Shown one piece after another: positions 11,204 through 22,316 of a stretch of 64,000 bases of DNA. Made by a program: the position numbers and the translations under genes. Position 1 is the first letter of the stretch. Each line of letters begins with the position of its first letter. Origin of the DNA: Plotosus lineatus (lineage: Eukaryota > Chordata > Actinopteri > Siluriformes > Plotosidae). The stretch lies in NCBI GenBank assembly GCA_024760905.1, contig CM045733.1, forward strand, positions 37,473,501-37,537,500, given 5' to 3'. The notes beneath the pieces were generated by a model. It made no database searches, had not been told where the DNA came from, and saw nothing but the letters and a program-made list of their open reading frames with translations.

Positions 11204-13056
11204 CAGTGCTCGAGAAAATTTTTTACTGGCATTTTTTACTGGCAGTACTGTACTCCTCAAAATTTTGCCAGGGAGGTACTGACTTATATCTGGGAGTACC
11301 GAACACTTTACCATCATTGTCTTGCATTAAATGAGTGGTAAACTGCTTACATTCTTGTAAATACCATGACAAGTGTACCTCTTCAGCAGGAGTTCCAAGC
11401 AATAGTATTTAACTTCTGATCCCTTTGCACAGTATAAGAAGGCCAATGTACTTTGTGTAAGAGCAGTGTATGTATTAGTAATTGCATTACCATGATATGA
11501 TAAATTTGTACAATAGAGAATTGCTTGACTACTTATTCCCTTGATAAATACATGTACAAGAATTTTGATACTGAAACAGGAAAAATAGTCCTGAAAATAT
11601 GGTACTTTAAAGTCACACTGTTTTTCACACTTTTTTCATACAGAGTTTATTTTTTTCAAATAATTATAAATATCAGTGAAATCATTGGTAAAGTTACTGT
11701 ATTTTCCAAACTAGGAGTCACACTTTTTCATACTTTGGTGCAACTTATACTCCAGAGTGACTTATGTGAAATTACAGATATTCTGTTCGTCATAATAATA
11801 AAACATAATTTCACATGTTTGTTATTTTTTACACTCACAACCCCAAGAGCCAGTAACTGCTCATCCACCACCGAAGAAGTGGCCCCAAAAAGAAAATCCT
11901 ACTCTGCGGATTACAAGCTGCAAGTAGTGACATATGCAGCAGAAAATGGTAATCAAGCAGCAGAACGAAAGTTTGGCGTGAACGAGAAACTTGAGGGACT
12001 GGAAAAAAAGCGGAGATGACTATTCCCGCAATGAAGAAAAACAAACAAAAGCTAATTGCGGGCTAAAAGCTAAATGGCCACAGCTAGAGGAATGAGCTCG
12101 CACATGGGTGCTTAAGCAACGTGCTGCAGGGAGAGGCTTGTCAACAGTGCAGCTGCGTCTCCACGTCCAGGTAGTGGAATTATTACACTCACAATCACAA
12201 GAAGGCAACAAGAGGGCAGAAAAGCGGAGATTATTACTCAATGAAGAGAACAAAAAAAAAAAAAAAAAAAAAGCTAATCACGGGCTAAAACCGAGATGAT
12301 CACAGCTAGAGGAACAAGCTCGCACATGGGGGCTTGAGCAGTGTGCCTCAGGGAGAGGCTCGTCAACAGTGCCGTTGCATCTTCGAGTCCAGATAATTGT
12401 CAAGGAAATGAATATTAATGAGTTTGTGTGAGGACTTTCTTGGTGTTCCCGCTTCATGCGATGCAACCCCCCCTCTCTATCAGAGCGAGTACCACAACGT
12501 CACAAAAACTGTGTTTTCCAAGCCAAGGTCGACAGTTTCCATGAGTTTGCAACTTATAGTCCAGTGCAAATATATGTTTTTTTTTTTCTTCTTCATTATG
12601 CATTTTTTGGCCAATGACGTATAGTCCGGAAAACATGGTACTTGTATCTTCTGAGATTATTTAAGAATACATGTAGTTATATGACAAGTGAGCCATAAAA
12701 CATAACATCTAAAACTTTAGAAAATAAATGGAATCTGTTACAAATGAATACATGATACATGTACTTTGCAATGTCCTAACTCTGTACTTATTTAATGAAC
12801 TGTTTTAAACACCACTCTGCATTAGTCTGCCTTACAGTCAGTTCTGAGGACTTGTCAATGCCAATGCAGCGTAACCCTAACTTTTCAGCTACGCTGTGCA
12901 TGTTATGTTGATTATTAATGAATAGATACGCTTAAATTTTCGTTCTTAGTGCGTACCAGTTTTGTTGGCGTAACCGGTACACACATTTAACTTAGTGGCG
13001 TACTTCGGCTTTTTGAAGGTGAAAATTTCAGATTATGCCCCTTATCTGGAGCACTG
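11204..13056. mobile_element. hAT-like MITE carrying a pogo insertion
   Basis: The left end is CAGTGCTCGAGAAAATTT and the right end, reverse-complemented, is CAGTGCTCCAGATAAGGG. The flanks share TACAAC on both sides, but an exact 8-bp duplication cannot be aligned. Both arms carry a related text (TACTGGCAGTACTGTACTCC at the left; GGTACGCACTAAG, reverse strand, at the right). The element is interrupted at 11697-12638. Confidence 0.5.
11697..12638 (+). mobile_element. pogo-superfamily element with Brinker-type DNA-binding domain remnant
   Basis: TIRs: the left end begins CTGTATTTTCCAAACTAGGA, and the right end reverse-complemented begins CCATGTTTTCCGGACTATAC; TA flanks both sides (11695-11696, 12639-12640). 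The plus strand at 11870-11990 encodes KRKSYSADYKLQVVTYAAEN then GNQAAERKFGVNEK, which fits the Brinker DNA-binding domain found in pogo-type transposases. It is followed by a CENP-B-like HTH fragment (WVLKQRAAGRGLSTVQLRL) with an in-frame stop. The region 12010-12180 is then repeated at 12225-12395. No DDE core remains. Confidence 0.75.
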
Positions 13057-13610
13057 TACAACTAATAATTTCAAACAAGAAATAAAAAAGGTAAAATCTT
13101 AACATATTGATGTATTGTTTGAAAGTCTTTGTTTATAATCTTCTAACACACATTTCCTGAAAAAGAAGACAGAGACACGGTTCCACTCAAAGCCACAGCT
13201 TCATGGGTAAAATTGAGTTGCACGCAATAGAATACATCCAAGATAAGAATGGTATTATGCAACATCACCACAAGCATTTCTAAAAAGTTTTTTTAAATAA
13301 AGACCAAAACTCATGCTCATCCCTGGCACGTCACTTCATCCTTGTTCCGGAACAGCAGTGTCCATGTGCTCCAAAGTTTTTCACATTTGTACATAATTTT
13401 TTGTAAAAATACTTTATGCAACATTTTTTTTTTTAATTCTGCTCCAGAGAAATGAAACATGCAGAATTTCTTCCACGAAGTCTATGAGAAACTGCATAAA
13501 TTCAAAAGGACACACAAAATTACCTCTTTCTGCAAATAAGCTAATATTTTTCACCTGAGCATGTGTAAACTCTTGGTGTGGACTGTATGTCTGGAAGGTG
13601 TGTAACTCAC
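13057..13610. other. probable intron 2 of the minus-strand gene
   Basis: It lies directly 3' of exon 2 on the minus strand, beginning with the donor GTGAGT at 13610. No further exon was recognised. Confidence 0.4.
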
Positions 13611-13796
13611 TTTTCTGAAGGAGCTTTACTTCTCCGTTCTCTCGTTTGATCTCATTCATTAGCTTGTGTTTTTTCTTCTCCCGCTCTTTGTCTTTCTTTT
13701 TTGCCTGTTCCTTATTTTTTTCCCATTCCTTTTTTTTTTCCTTCTCCCGCACACGTTCCTTCTCTCGCTCCTTTAGCTTCTCCTTGATGACATGCT
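13611..13796 (-). CDS. exon 2 of a lysine-rich protein gene (unidentified)
   Basis: The exon is bounded on the minus strand by a pyrimidine-rich acceptor (TTTCTTTTCCAG) and the donor AA|GTGAGT. It is 186 nt long and phase 1 at both ends, so it joins exon 1 (25644-26130) in frame: the split codon becomes GAG. The 61 complete codons read HVIKEKLKEREKERVREKEK and on through a basic, helix-forming stretch to KHKLMNEIKRENGEVKLLQK. There are no stops. The last 25 residues resemble the end of exon 1 (KHKLENS...KKENGELKLVQK), with the same splice phase. The highly charged composition suggests a nuclear or chromatin protein, but I do not recognise the family. Because the exon is symmetrical it could be skipped without a frame change. 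Confidence 0.65.
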
Positions 13797-14223
13797 CTGG
13801 AAAAGAAAAGAGTTTGAGGAAATAAGTGAATTTGTGAAACTATGTTTTAAAAAGGGAGGAACCAGGGTCAGACATCGTTTAATAGAGCTCTTCCAGCAGA
13901 AAGCCATGTTTAAGAATTTAGCGGTCCAGAGAAAAAGCATTGAAAAAGTGTTTGCATTTGGATGTATTCAGCCTTGCCTACACAAGTACAGTCTCTGATA
14001 ATATAAAATATATTCACAATGATATTCTAAATTAAGATAAACACTCAAACTGGTCATACCATCGAAAACACTGATTCCTTAATATAAAAAAAAAAAAACT
14101 GTAGTAAACTCTATATTTTACTTAACAATATCAATGACCTACAGCTAATTAACTTACATTCTTCAATATAAACACACACACACTCAATGTGTAGAGAAAT
14201 AAAATATCTATATACACGCACAC

Positions 14224-15839
14224 GTGCAAAAGTTTTTGCCCCCTGACCAATATCTGACATTTTTTTTGCATGTTTGTCACTGTCATCCATTTCAGATCAA
14301 GCAAAGCTACATATTATACAAAGATAAAACATAAGTAAACACAAAACGCAGTTTTCAGTGCCAACTGCATTTATTAAGGGGGAAAAAATAAAACCACATC
14401 TGAGCCTACAAGGGCAAGTGTGAATACCCCTCCCCCCAAAAAAATCCCTAATAGCTGGTTGAACCACCTTTTGCAGCAATAACTACAATCAAGCATTTGT
14501 GATCAGAGACTATGAGTCTTTCACATCGCCGTGATGGGATTTTGGCCCACTCTTCTCTGCAGAATTGTGCAAGACCAACCTGATTCGATGGTATTTGGGC
14601 ATGAACAGCCTTTTTAAGGTCATGCCACAGCATCTCAATAGGGTTCAGGTCGGGACTTTGACTAGTCCACTCCAAAACCCTCATTTTGTTCTTTTTTAGA
14701 CATTCAGAATTGGACTTGCTTAGGATCATTGTCTTTCTGTAGAACCCAGGTGTACTTTAGCATGAGGTCTCGAACTGATGGATGAACATTCTTCACCAGG
14801 ATTTCCTGGTAGCGAGCAGAATTCATGTTTCCATCAATCGTGACAAGTTGCCCAGGTCCTGAAGCAGCAATGTAGGCCTAAATCACCACACATCCACCAT
14901 CATGTTTCACTGTTGGCGCAATGTTCTTTTAATCAAATGTAGTGTTCGTTTTGTGCCAGATGTAACGGCATACATTTCTCACAAAAAGTTCAACTTTAGT
15001 CCAGAGGACGTTATCCCCAAATCTTTGGGGATAATCAAGATGATTCTTGGCAAAAGTGATTCATGCCTTGATATTCATTTTGTCAAGTGGCTTTTGCCTC
15101 GGAACACTTCCATGGATGCCATTTTTGCCTCGTGTCTTTCTGATGGTCGAGTCATGAACACTGACATTAATTGACGCAAGTGAGGCTTGTAGTTGTTCAG
15201 AAGTGGTTTTTGGATCCTTTGTGACTTCTCCAGTTAGTCTGCACCGTGTTCTTGGAGTAATTTGGTAGGTCGGCCACTCATGTGAAGGGTCACCACTGTG
15301 CCATGCCTTCTCCATTTATGGATAATGCCTCCGACAGTGGTCCACTGGAGTCCCAAAGATTTATCGATGACTTTGTATTCTTTCCCAGACTGAGACATCT
15401 CGATAATTTTTCTTGTTTGCTCTTGAGCTCACTGGATCGCGGCATGATGTGTGTTCAGTATGGCCTACCTCACCTTATGAGACAGGTGTTATGTTCGGGA
15501 TCTCCTGATTGGAAATGTCTGGCAGGAATCAGGCCTGGGTGTGGCCATGAAATTGAACTCAGTTTTCCTCAATAATAGGATTCATCACAATTACCATACC
15601 TTTTCATAAGGGACCAATTACTTTTCACGGAGGTACATGTAGGTTTGAAAAGGATTTTTCTCTTAACAAGTAAAATCACAACAGGAAAACTGCATTTTTT
15701 AAATACTTGGATTATTTTTGTGTAATGATAACTTTTTTAGATCATCAAACAAATTTAAAGTCTGACAAAAAGGTACAAGTATTAAAAAAAAAAAAAAAAA
15801 AAAAATCAGCAAGGGGGCAATAACTTTTGCACAGCACTG
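14224..15839 (-). mobile_element. Tc1-like transposon, full length but inactive (family 'd')
   Basis: The TIRs are GTGCAAAAGTTTTTGCCCCC at the left and, inverted, GGGGGCAATAACTTTTGCAC at the right, ending at CACTG with a TA following. The transposase runs on the minus strand from about 15446 to 14448. The N-terminal HTH (LKSKQEKLSRCLSLGK, then the second helix set DSTIRKTRGKNGIHG) and the block [20 protein letters not shown], with the catalytic glutamate, are visible; the C-terminus is IVVIAAKGGSTSY. Frames shift around 14730-15060 and at 15315, so no full protein can be made. Other parts of this family are at 53777 and 55640-56427. Confidence 0.85.
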
Positions 15840-15895
15840 TATACACACATACAATATAAACAAGTAATTTTGTAAACTAAATTTCAAAATATATA

Positions 15896-16577
15896 CCGTA
15901 TTCAACATGATTCTGGGTGCTTTAAAAATTGGAGTGGGTGGGCGCTTATTACAATGTTACCAGCAGAGTGGAACGGTAAGTGCTTATTACCATCAAGGTG
16001 AAAAACATGAATAATAACAGAACAATAAGAGTTTTACTGGTATTTATGTTATTTTGTGGTATCAACCAAACTACTTACATGAAAGCTGAAAATTAACAGA
16101 AAACAGAATTATTATTATTATTTTTTTTTAAAGACCCCTTACTTTTCCCTCCTGGTGCTGTTCCTTTAAACATTTTCCCAGAAGTAAAATTGAGCCAATC
16201 AACATGAACATAAACAAAAGCACATGGCCAGGAACGAGCTTAAATTTATGAAGTTAGTGAGCAAGAGAATCGGGTGAAAAATACTCATCACTTTCTGATA
16301 GGTCCATATCTGGCTCCTCGCTCCATTTATTCAGAGCATCCCATAGTTTTGCTGTAGCAGTTTCTAATGGGTCATCGGTTGTTGGACATTTACCAAGTGA
16401 AAACAGCAACATATTTTCCTGTTTTTTCACGCCTCATTTTAGGGTTACAGAGATGGATCGAATAAAATTTGGCAAGTTTGATCGACGATTTTGCTCCCAG
16501 TACACATGGGCAGTTATTCGACATAAGATTTAAAAGGGGGGGGGCTTATTGGAGCAGGGCGGTTATGTCAAATACGG
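15896..16577. mobile_element. TA-flanked MITE, CCGTATTT family, copy 1
   Basis: The left end is CCGTATTCAACATGATTCTG and the right end, reverse-complemented, CCGTATTTGACATAACCGCC; TA lies on both sides (15894-15895, 16578-16579). On the minus strand around 16280-16420 a short open stretch encodes GKCPTTDDPLETATAKLWDA followed by an acidic EEPDMDLSESDE. The same peptide is recoverable in the second copy at 52917-53774, so it is probably the tail of an ancestral transposase. Confidence 0.7.
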
Positions 16578-16749
16578 TAAAATAGAAATGTAAATACTAA
16601 CTATAAATGAGAACTGAACACTCATATACAATATGTACATTGAGGCATTGTGGAATGGAATAAATAAACTGTAGCAGCAAGGTGCATAGACTAGAATGTA
16701 AACAAAGTGCAGCAGTACAATACAATCGTAGAGTTTGTGGCTTTAATGC

Positions 16750-19620
16750 TCTCTTTCAAAGAACTGAGGTCTGTGTTAGACATGTGCACAACTCTCTTCC
16801 ACTGACACATACTGTTACACACTCTGATTGCAAGGGGTGGGGGAGGGGTTTGAAGGTTTTCACCACTCTGAGGTAAAAGCTGTTTTTGGGTCCGATTGTG
16901 CTGGTCTTGATGTTTGTACCACTTTCTTCAGGAACGCAGGAGAGAAACTGTCCATTTCCTGGATGTGTGGGATCAGTCGCACTGCAGCTGGCCACCTTCT
17001 GGACACAGACAGCATATATTATGTCTAGATCTGGTAGACAGCAGCCCACAATCCCATATGGAGTTCTCACCACCCTGGTCAAGTCCTTTCTGTCCTTGGC
17101 AATCAAGCTGCCGTCCCACACTGTTGCAATGAAACAGAATACTTTCGATTGCTGCACCATTGAAGTTCCTGAGCAGCTTCGAGGAGAGTCCGGTACATTT
17201 CTGCTTCCTGAAGAGGAAAAGCCAGTGTTGGGCCTTCATCAGAGGTGTTAACAGACCAGGACAGGTCAGATGAAATGTGTATTCCCAGAAACTTACTATC
17301 AACACGCTCCATCACCACTCCATGAATACAAAGAGAAGGAGCGCGGTCTTCCTAGTGTGTCTGTCGTTCAGTCTGACCTCCATCATATTACTGGAGTTCA
17401 GAATGAGGTTGTTGGTTTAACACCCGTTTATCAGGTGCTGAATCAACTCTGTTTTACATCAGAGTGGCTCATCGGACCGGTGCCTATCCCAGATTTCCAT
17501 AGCATGAAGCAACTCATAGTACAACTCCTCTTGGATGGGACGCTAGTCCATTGCAGGTTACCTTCCCAGTATATATTTTTTTCCTGGTACACATTTATAC
17601 TGCAAGGTTAACAGAGGCACACTTGTTCAGACCTTGGCCAGGGGTGGTCTAACTGGGATTTGAACACACAACGTCCCGATCATGAGTGCAGCAACCTATC
17701 CGCTACGCCACCAGCCCCACCGGATAGCAGAGTACTCATGTGTAAATAGGCTGAAGAGGGCCGAGGTAGTAGTAGGTAGAGCCCTGTAGTGTTCCAGTTT
17801 TCAGGATTAGGTTGGATGATGTAGAGTTCCCCATCCTCACCACCCGAGGTCGGTTGGCGAGAAAGTCCTTGATCCAGTAACACCAAGTGGCTGACAGCCC
17901 CAATTTCTAGAGCCGAGAGAACAGTGTTGAAAGCTGAACTGAAATGAACAAATGGCATCCTAGCATTTGTGTTCAGGTGCTCCAGGTGAGTCATTGTTGT
18001 ACGGATTGCTTGCAAGTCAGCATCCTCCATGGAGCAATTCTCCCTGTCAGCAAACTGAAGGCTGTCCAATCCTACGGGGATAGTGTTGATGTGGCTCAGG
18101 AAGATTATCTCGAAGCAAGTCATCATTAGGGCAACCGGTCGATAGTCATTGAGGCGGGTGACAACTGATTTTTTGAACACAGACATACAAATGTTGAAAA
18201 TGCCCAGGAAAACTCTGGCCAGCGCAAGACTTCAGGGTCTGGCCCGACACCTTATCTGGTCATGCAGCCCTGTTTATGTTGATCTTCAGGGTTGAACACA
18301 CTTGGTGCTGGTGCAGGACAAGGGGCTGATGCTGCTCCTCTGGCAGAGGACAATATACATTCTCCCTGCTGCTTAATGATTCAAAACATACAAAGAAGCT
18401 GTTCAGAGTGTCAGGCAGAGTGGGGTCATTGCTCTCCTGCTGGACACTATGCTTATAGCCCATGATGGTCCTAACACCTTTCCACATGTCACATGGGTTC
18501 TTGTTGGTAAAGTGTTCCTCGATACGCTCTTTGTGCCCGGGTTTTGCCAGTTGAACACCCTTTCTCAGTTCTTTCCAGACCTTGCTTTAAGCTAGCCTGT
18601 CGCCCTCTCAGAAGGCTGTGTCCCGGGTTTTAAGCAGGGCTCCAATCCATGGCTTCTGGTTGAGAAAAGCTGTGATGGACTTTGTAGGACAGAACAGCCA
18701 ACATGTATTCAAGATCAGCACCCTTTTTAAACATATCCCAATCTGTGTGCTCAAAGCAGTCTTGTAGTGCTGATGAAGCCTCCTCAGTTAAGATCTGCAC
18801 GGTTCTGGTGGTGGGTTTAGTCCTGAAGATCAGTGGTTTATATGTCGAAATCAGCTGTGATATGGTCTCACGTGCCCAAGTGAGGAGTTGCAAGAGCTTT
18901 GTACACTCCTGGGATATTGAAATAAACCTGATACAGCATTAGTGTCTCTGGTCATAGAGTCAATGATTCGGTGTAATGTGGGGAAAACTGATTTCAGTTC
19001 TACATGGTCAAAGTCACCAGCCACAATCACAGCCGCCTCCGAGTTAGCATTTGTCAGAGTGCTAATCAGACAATACAGCTCTTCCAGCGCTAGCTTAGCA
19101 TTACAGTAGCGCTTGGTGGCAAGTAAACCGCTATGATTATAACAGAATGGAATTCTCTTACCAGATTGAACAGTCTTGCACAGCACTACCAGACATTCCA
19201 GATCAGAATTCCAGATTCCAGAGCAGAATATTCCAAAAGGTTTTTAGCAGTACATCACGAGTTATGAATGTAGAGCACCAAAGCTCCGCCTTTGGTCTTG
19301 CCCAAAGCTGTGGTCCTGTCAGCCTGGAACAGAGAACGCCCTGCTAATTCCACTGTGGCGTCGGGGATGTCGTCATCCAGCCAGGTCACGGTGATGATAG
19401 CCACACAGCGGTCCATCCTCTGTGAGGCAAACCAAAAGTGGATCTCGTCTAGTTTGTTGGTGAGAGACCTGGCATTCGAGAGAAGACTGGATAGCGCCAG
19501 TCTATTTGGGTTAGCATGTAGCCCACCCCGCTTTTGTTTACGGTATCTCTTCCGTCGCCTGAACCACAGAAGAGGGAGAGTGAAAGCTCCCATGGTCCAC
19601 TGCAGCTCTCGTAGAATAAA
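16750..19620 (-). mobile_element. Rex1/Babar-type LINE, degenerate
   Basis: Minus-strand frames, in order from 19600 downward, give an endonuclease N-terminus (SLLSNARSLTNKLDEIHF, ITVTWLDDDIPDATVEL), the VAGDFDHVELKSVFP block, an ALQDCFEHTDWDMF block, then reverse-transcriptase text (RLNDYRPVALM, FVHFSSAFNTV) and the C-terminal DSKFLGIHISSDLSWSVNT. This order is typical of Rex1/Babar elements of fish. At least eight frame changes are present and the catalytic RT motif is not recognisable; a SINE at 17455-17720 interrupts it. It lies in intron 1 of the unnamed gene, in the same orientation. Confidence 0.75.
17455..17720 (-). mobile_element. tRNA-derived SINE, family 'B', second copy
   Basis: It matches 2125-2400 along its length (GATGGGACGCTAGTCCATTG, CCCAGTATATATTTTT, TCATGAGTGCAGC). 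It is more diverged in the tRNA-like head. It sits inside the Rex1/Babar-like LINE, so it is younger than that insertion. Confidence 0.7.
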
Positions 19621-19909
19621 ATCCTTTGCAGGTTCAAAATTTCCAAAATTTTATGAAAAAATATGCAGTCACTTCGGGAATATGGCTTATATTCATACAG
19701 CTTTAACGGGGCCAAAATTTAAAATTCCATTTACATACTGGCATACCACAGTCATTTAATTATTTACAAACTGCCAATTTAGCATTTTTTCTTCACCTAA
19801 GTCCCAGCAGATCTTCCGACAAAATAAACTTGATACCAGCGGATAGCTACTGTTTAGTTTCATTTCATGCTATGTATACGATGGTTTGTCGGTACTACAG
19901 TCACCAAGT

Positions 19910-20263
19910 CTGTCTTCCTTTCGGCTTTTTCCCTTTTTACTCAGGAGTCGCCACAGCGAATCATCGGATTCGCACGTTTGATTTGGCAGAGGTTTTTTTT
20001 ACGTCGGATGCCCATCCTGTCACAACCCTTTTAGCAAGGGACAGAAACACGCTGATGACTTTGCAGCCTACTCTTTACGAAAGTCAGCAATGGTTCTTTT
20101 ACATGCCTCTCACCATAGACAGTGAGAGACATGGCCCGCCTTTGATAACCCAGTTAGCTGCACTGGGGGGGACAGTGACAACCTTGTGGAGAGTGGGACT
20201 TGAACCCCCAACCTTTGGATCAGCGATCCAGCGCCCTATACCACTAGACCACCACTGCCCCAC
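19910..20263 (-). mobile_element. composite tRNA/RTE SINE, family 'A'
   Basis: Read on the minus strand: a tRNA-like head (GGGGCAGTGGTGGTCTAGTG, B-box GGGTTCAAGTCCC), a central body (CAGTGCAGCTAACTGGGTTA, AGAACCATTGCTGACTTTCG), then text from the RTE 5' end (GACAGGATGGGCATCCGACG) and the RTE 3' end (GCTGTGGCGACTCC, AAAGCCGAAAGG). The flanks are a 19-bp target duplication with one mismatch (19891-19909 and 20264-20282), the mark of LINE-driven retrotransposition. Other copies: 27168, 39667, 51545, 54970 and 63165. Confidence 0.9.
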
Positions 20264-20282
20264 GGTACTACAGCCACCAAGT

Positions 20283-21293
20283 GTGTGACACATTTTGTTG
20301 CATGCATTCCCCAAGGTTGACATGTCTGTCCGAGCCAACACGATAGAGTGCTACCACAGGGTTGACGGGTGCTTGTCTTCAGCGTCTTATTTTTTGTTCG
20401 TTTGTTTCCACAATTCATTGCACAAAATTTAAATGAATAGAATAGAAAGATCAGAATGTCAGCCTTCTGATTATACATTCAAAATATGAAAAATGAACAC
20501 TTTGAGATGGAAGTACATTTGTAAGAGTACTTCTCGAACACCTTCAGCATGCTTTCTATCAGGAATTGCTCAGCCGGAACCTAGTTACGACTGTATTTCT
20601 GTGTCATAATACCATAGTGTGGACCTTTAATCCTGTAGGATCACACACACTCTGTACTTCCTAACTCCCCTCCCCCCACTCCCAGTAATCACACAGTGGA
20701 GTAATCAGTTTTTGTTTTCAATGAGTAATTTTATTTTCAGTGACACTTTCCCTTAAATTTTGTGTTTCAGAAGTCAAATTGCCGAATTATGAGTGGTCAT
20801 GGTGATACAGGGTGGCTATAAATCTCCAACACTCCAATGATAAATGGTAATCAAATTATTAACGCATGCGAAACTTTCAGTAGAGTTTTTAGCTTTAAAC
20901 AGAGTAGTCTAACAGTTATGCACCCGTTAAGATTGCTGAAAATATTTCTGGTTATCTTGTTGCATGGCTGGTCAGTTCCCCAGAACTCGCTTCTTGTGAT
21001 TTTTTTTTTCTGTAGGGCCAGCTTAAATCACAAGTGTATACTTACTGACCACAAACTAAATATTTTAAAAGCTTGTTTGTGCTGTTTCTATGAAATTGTG
21101 CTCTTTTTCATGAAACATCTTGCCACAAGAAGGGAGAAAGTGGGGGAACAGCAATTACACCACAAATGGGGGCTCCGTCGTAATGTTTAAATTATCAAAA
21201 AGTCACATGACCACGTGTCCAGAAGAACTCTACAAATTTGCAACAGACTACAGAAGCAATTTATTTACTTCTAGACTTCTTCTTCTTCTTCTT
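20283..21293. other. intronic, no recognised feature
   Basis: Part of intron 1 of the unnamed gene. Only short open frames without homology are seen. A (TTC)n run at 21276-21293 forms the tail of the next LINE fragment. Confidence 0.35.
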
Positions 21294-21588
21294 TTACTTT
21301 CGGCTGCTCCCTTCAGGGGTCGCCACAGCAAATCATCCGCCTCCACCTCACCCTGTCCTCCGCATCTTCTTTTCTGACTCCAACGACCTTCATGTCTTCC
21401 TTCACCACATCCATAAATCTCTTCTTCGGTCTTCCTCGAGGCCTTCTGCCTGGTAGTTCCAACCTCAGCATCCTACTGCCAATATACTCACTATCCCTCC
21501 TCTGTACATGTCCAAACCATCTCAATCTAGCCTCTCTGACTTTGTCTCCAAAACATCTTACGTGGGCTGTCCCTCTGATACATTGACA
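21294..21588 (-). mobile_element. RTE-clade LINE, 3' fragment
   Basis: The minus strand reads [20 protein letters not shown] then [20 protein letters not shown] and the GRRPRGRPKKRFMDVVKED tail, ending CGDP and stop. The 3' end joins a (GAA)n run on the minus strand. It is 5'-truncated and has no stop before the terminal one, so this copy looks relatively young. Confidence 0.85.
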
Positions 21589-21707
21589 AAGAAAACAGTG
21601 GATTTTTACCTGAGAGCTCATCAACACCTGAAGCAGTCAAAGTGAAACCACTTAAAAATGATTGCTGTTTTCATAAGCTACTGGACTGAGGTAAGATTCT
21701 TCTTCTT

Positions 21708-21855
21708 CTCCTTTCGGCTTTTCCCTTCAGGGGTTGCCACAGCGAATCATCTGCGTCCATCTCACCCTATCCTTTACATCTTCTCTTACACCGACAACCT
21801 TTATGTCCTCCTTCACCACATCCATGAATCGTCTCTTTGCTCTTCCTCTAGGTAA
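21708..21855 (-). mobile_element. RTE-clade LINE, short 3' fragment
   Basis: It repeats the last ~130 bp of the RTE (RAKRRFMDVVKEDIKVVGVR on the minus strand, and GCCGAAAGGAGAAG next to TTC repeats). It is separated from the fragment at 21294-21588 by about 120 bp of other sequence. Confidence 0.8.
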
Positions 21856-21895
21856 TATTGGCAAGCGAAAAAAAAATACAGCTGAACGGTGTGTT

Positions 21896-22316
21896 AAAAT
21901 TTTTCTACCGAGTGGCGCATCCACAAAGTGCGTGACTATTGACTCAGAGATTGCAAGTTCAAATCCGGATTAAAGCCACAGCCGCCCATTGCCGAGAGTC
22001 CAAGGGAGATAATTGGCCAAGCTCTCATGAGAGGCAAACGCTCATGGCGATCAACAGCCATTAAAGGGCTTCCGTGATCTCATTCGAATGAGGGGGAGAT
22101 CGCACTTTCCCTCCGAGTGTGTTTGACCACAACCAAATGCACATGCACTGCAGTTCACAAAGGGGCTGGAGGCGAGCATTGCATGTCACGGAGGGGGTGT
22201 GTGTGCATGGTTTTGCCTCTCCCTAGTCAGTTGTGGTCATGTGATTGGGAAGGCAATACCTGATGGGTGGAAATTTGACACAACCAAGTTAGGGAGAAAA
22301 AAGAAAGGGAAAAAAA
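21896..22316 (+). mobile_element. tRNA-derived SINE, family 'C'
   Basis: The head TACCGAGTGGCGCATCCACA and B-box-like GCAAGTTCAAATCCGG are followed by a ~300-bp body and an A/G-rich tail (22295-22316). It is seen only once in this window and is assigned from its tRNA-like promoter layout. Confidence 0.6.
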
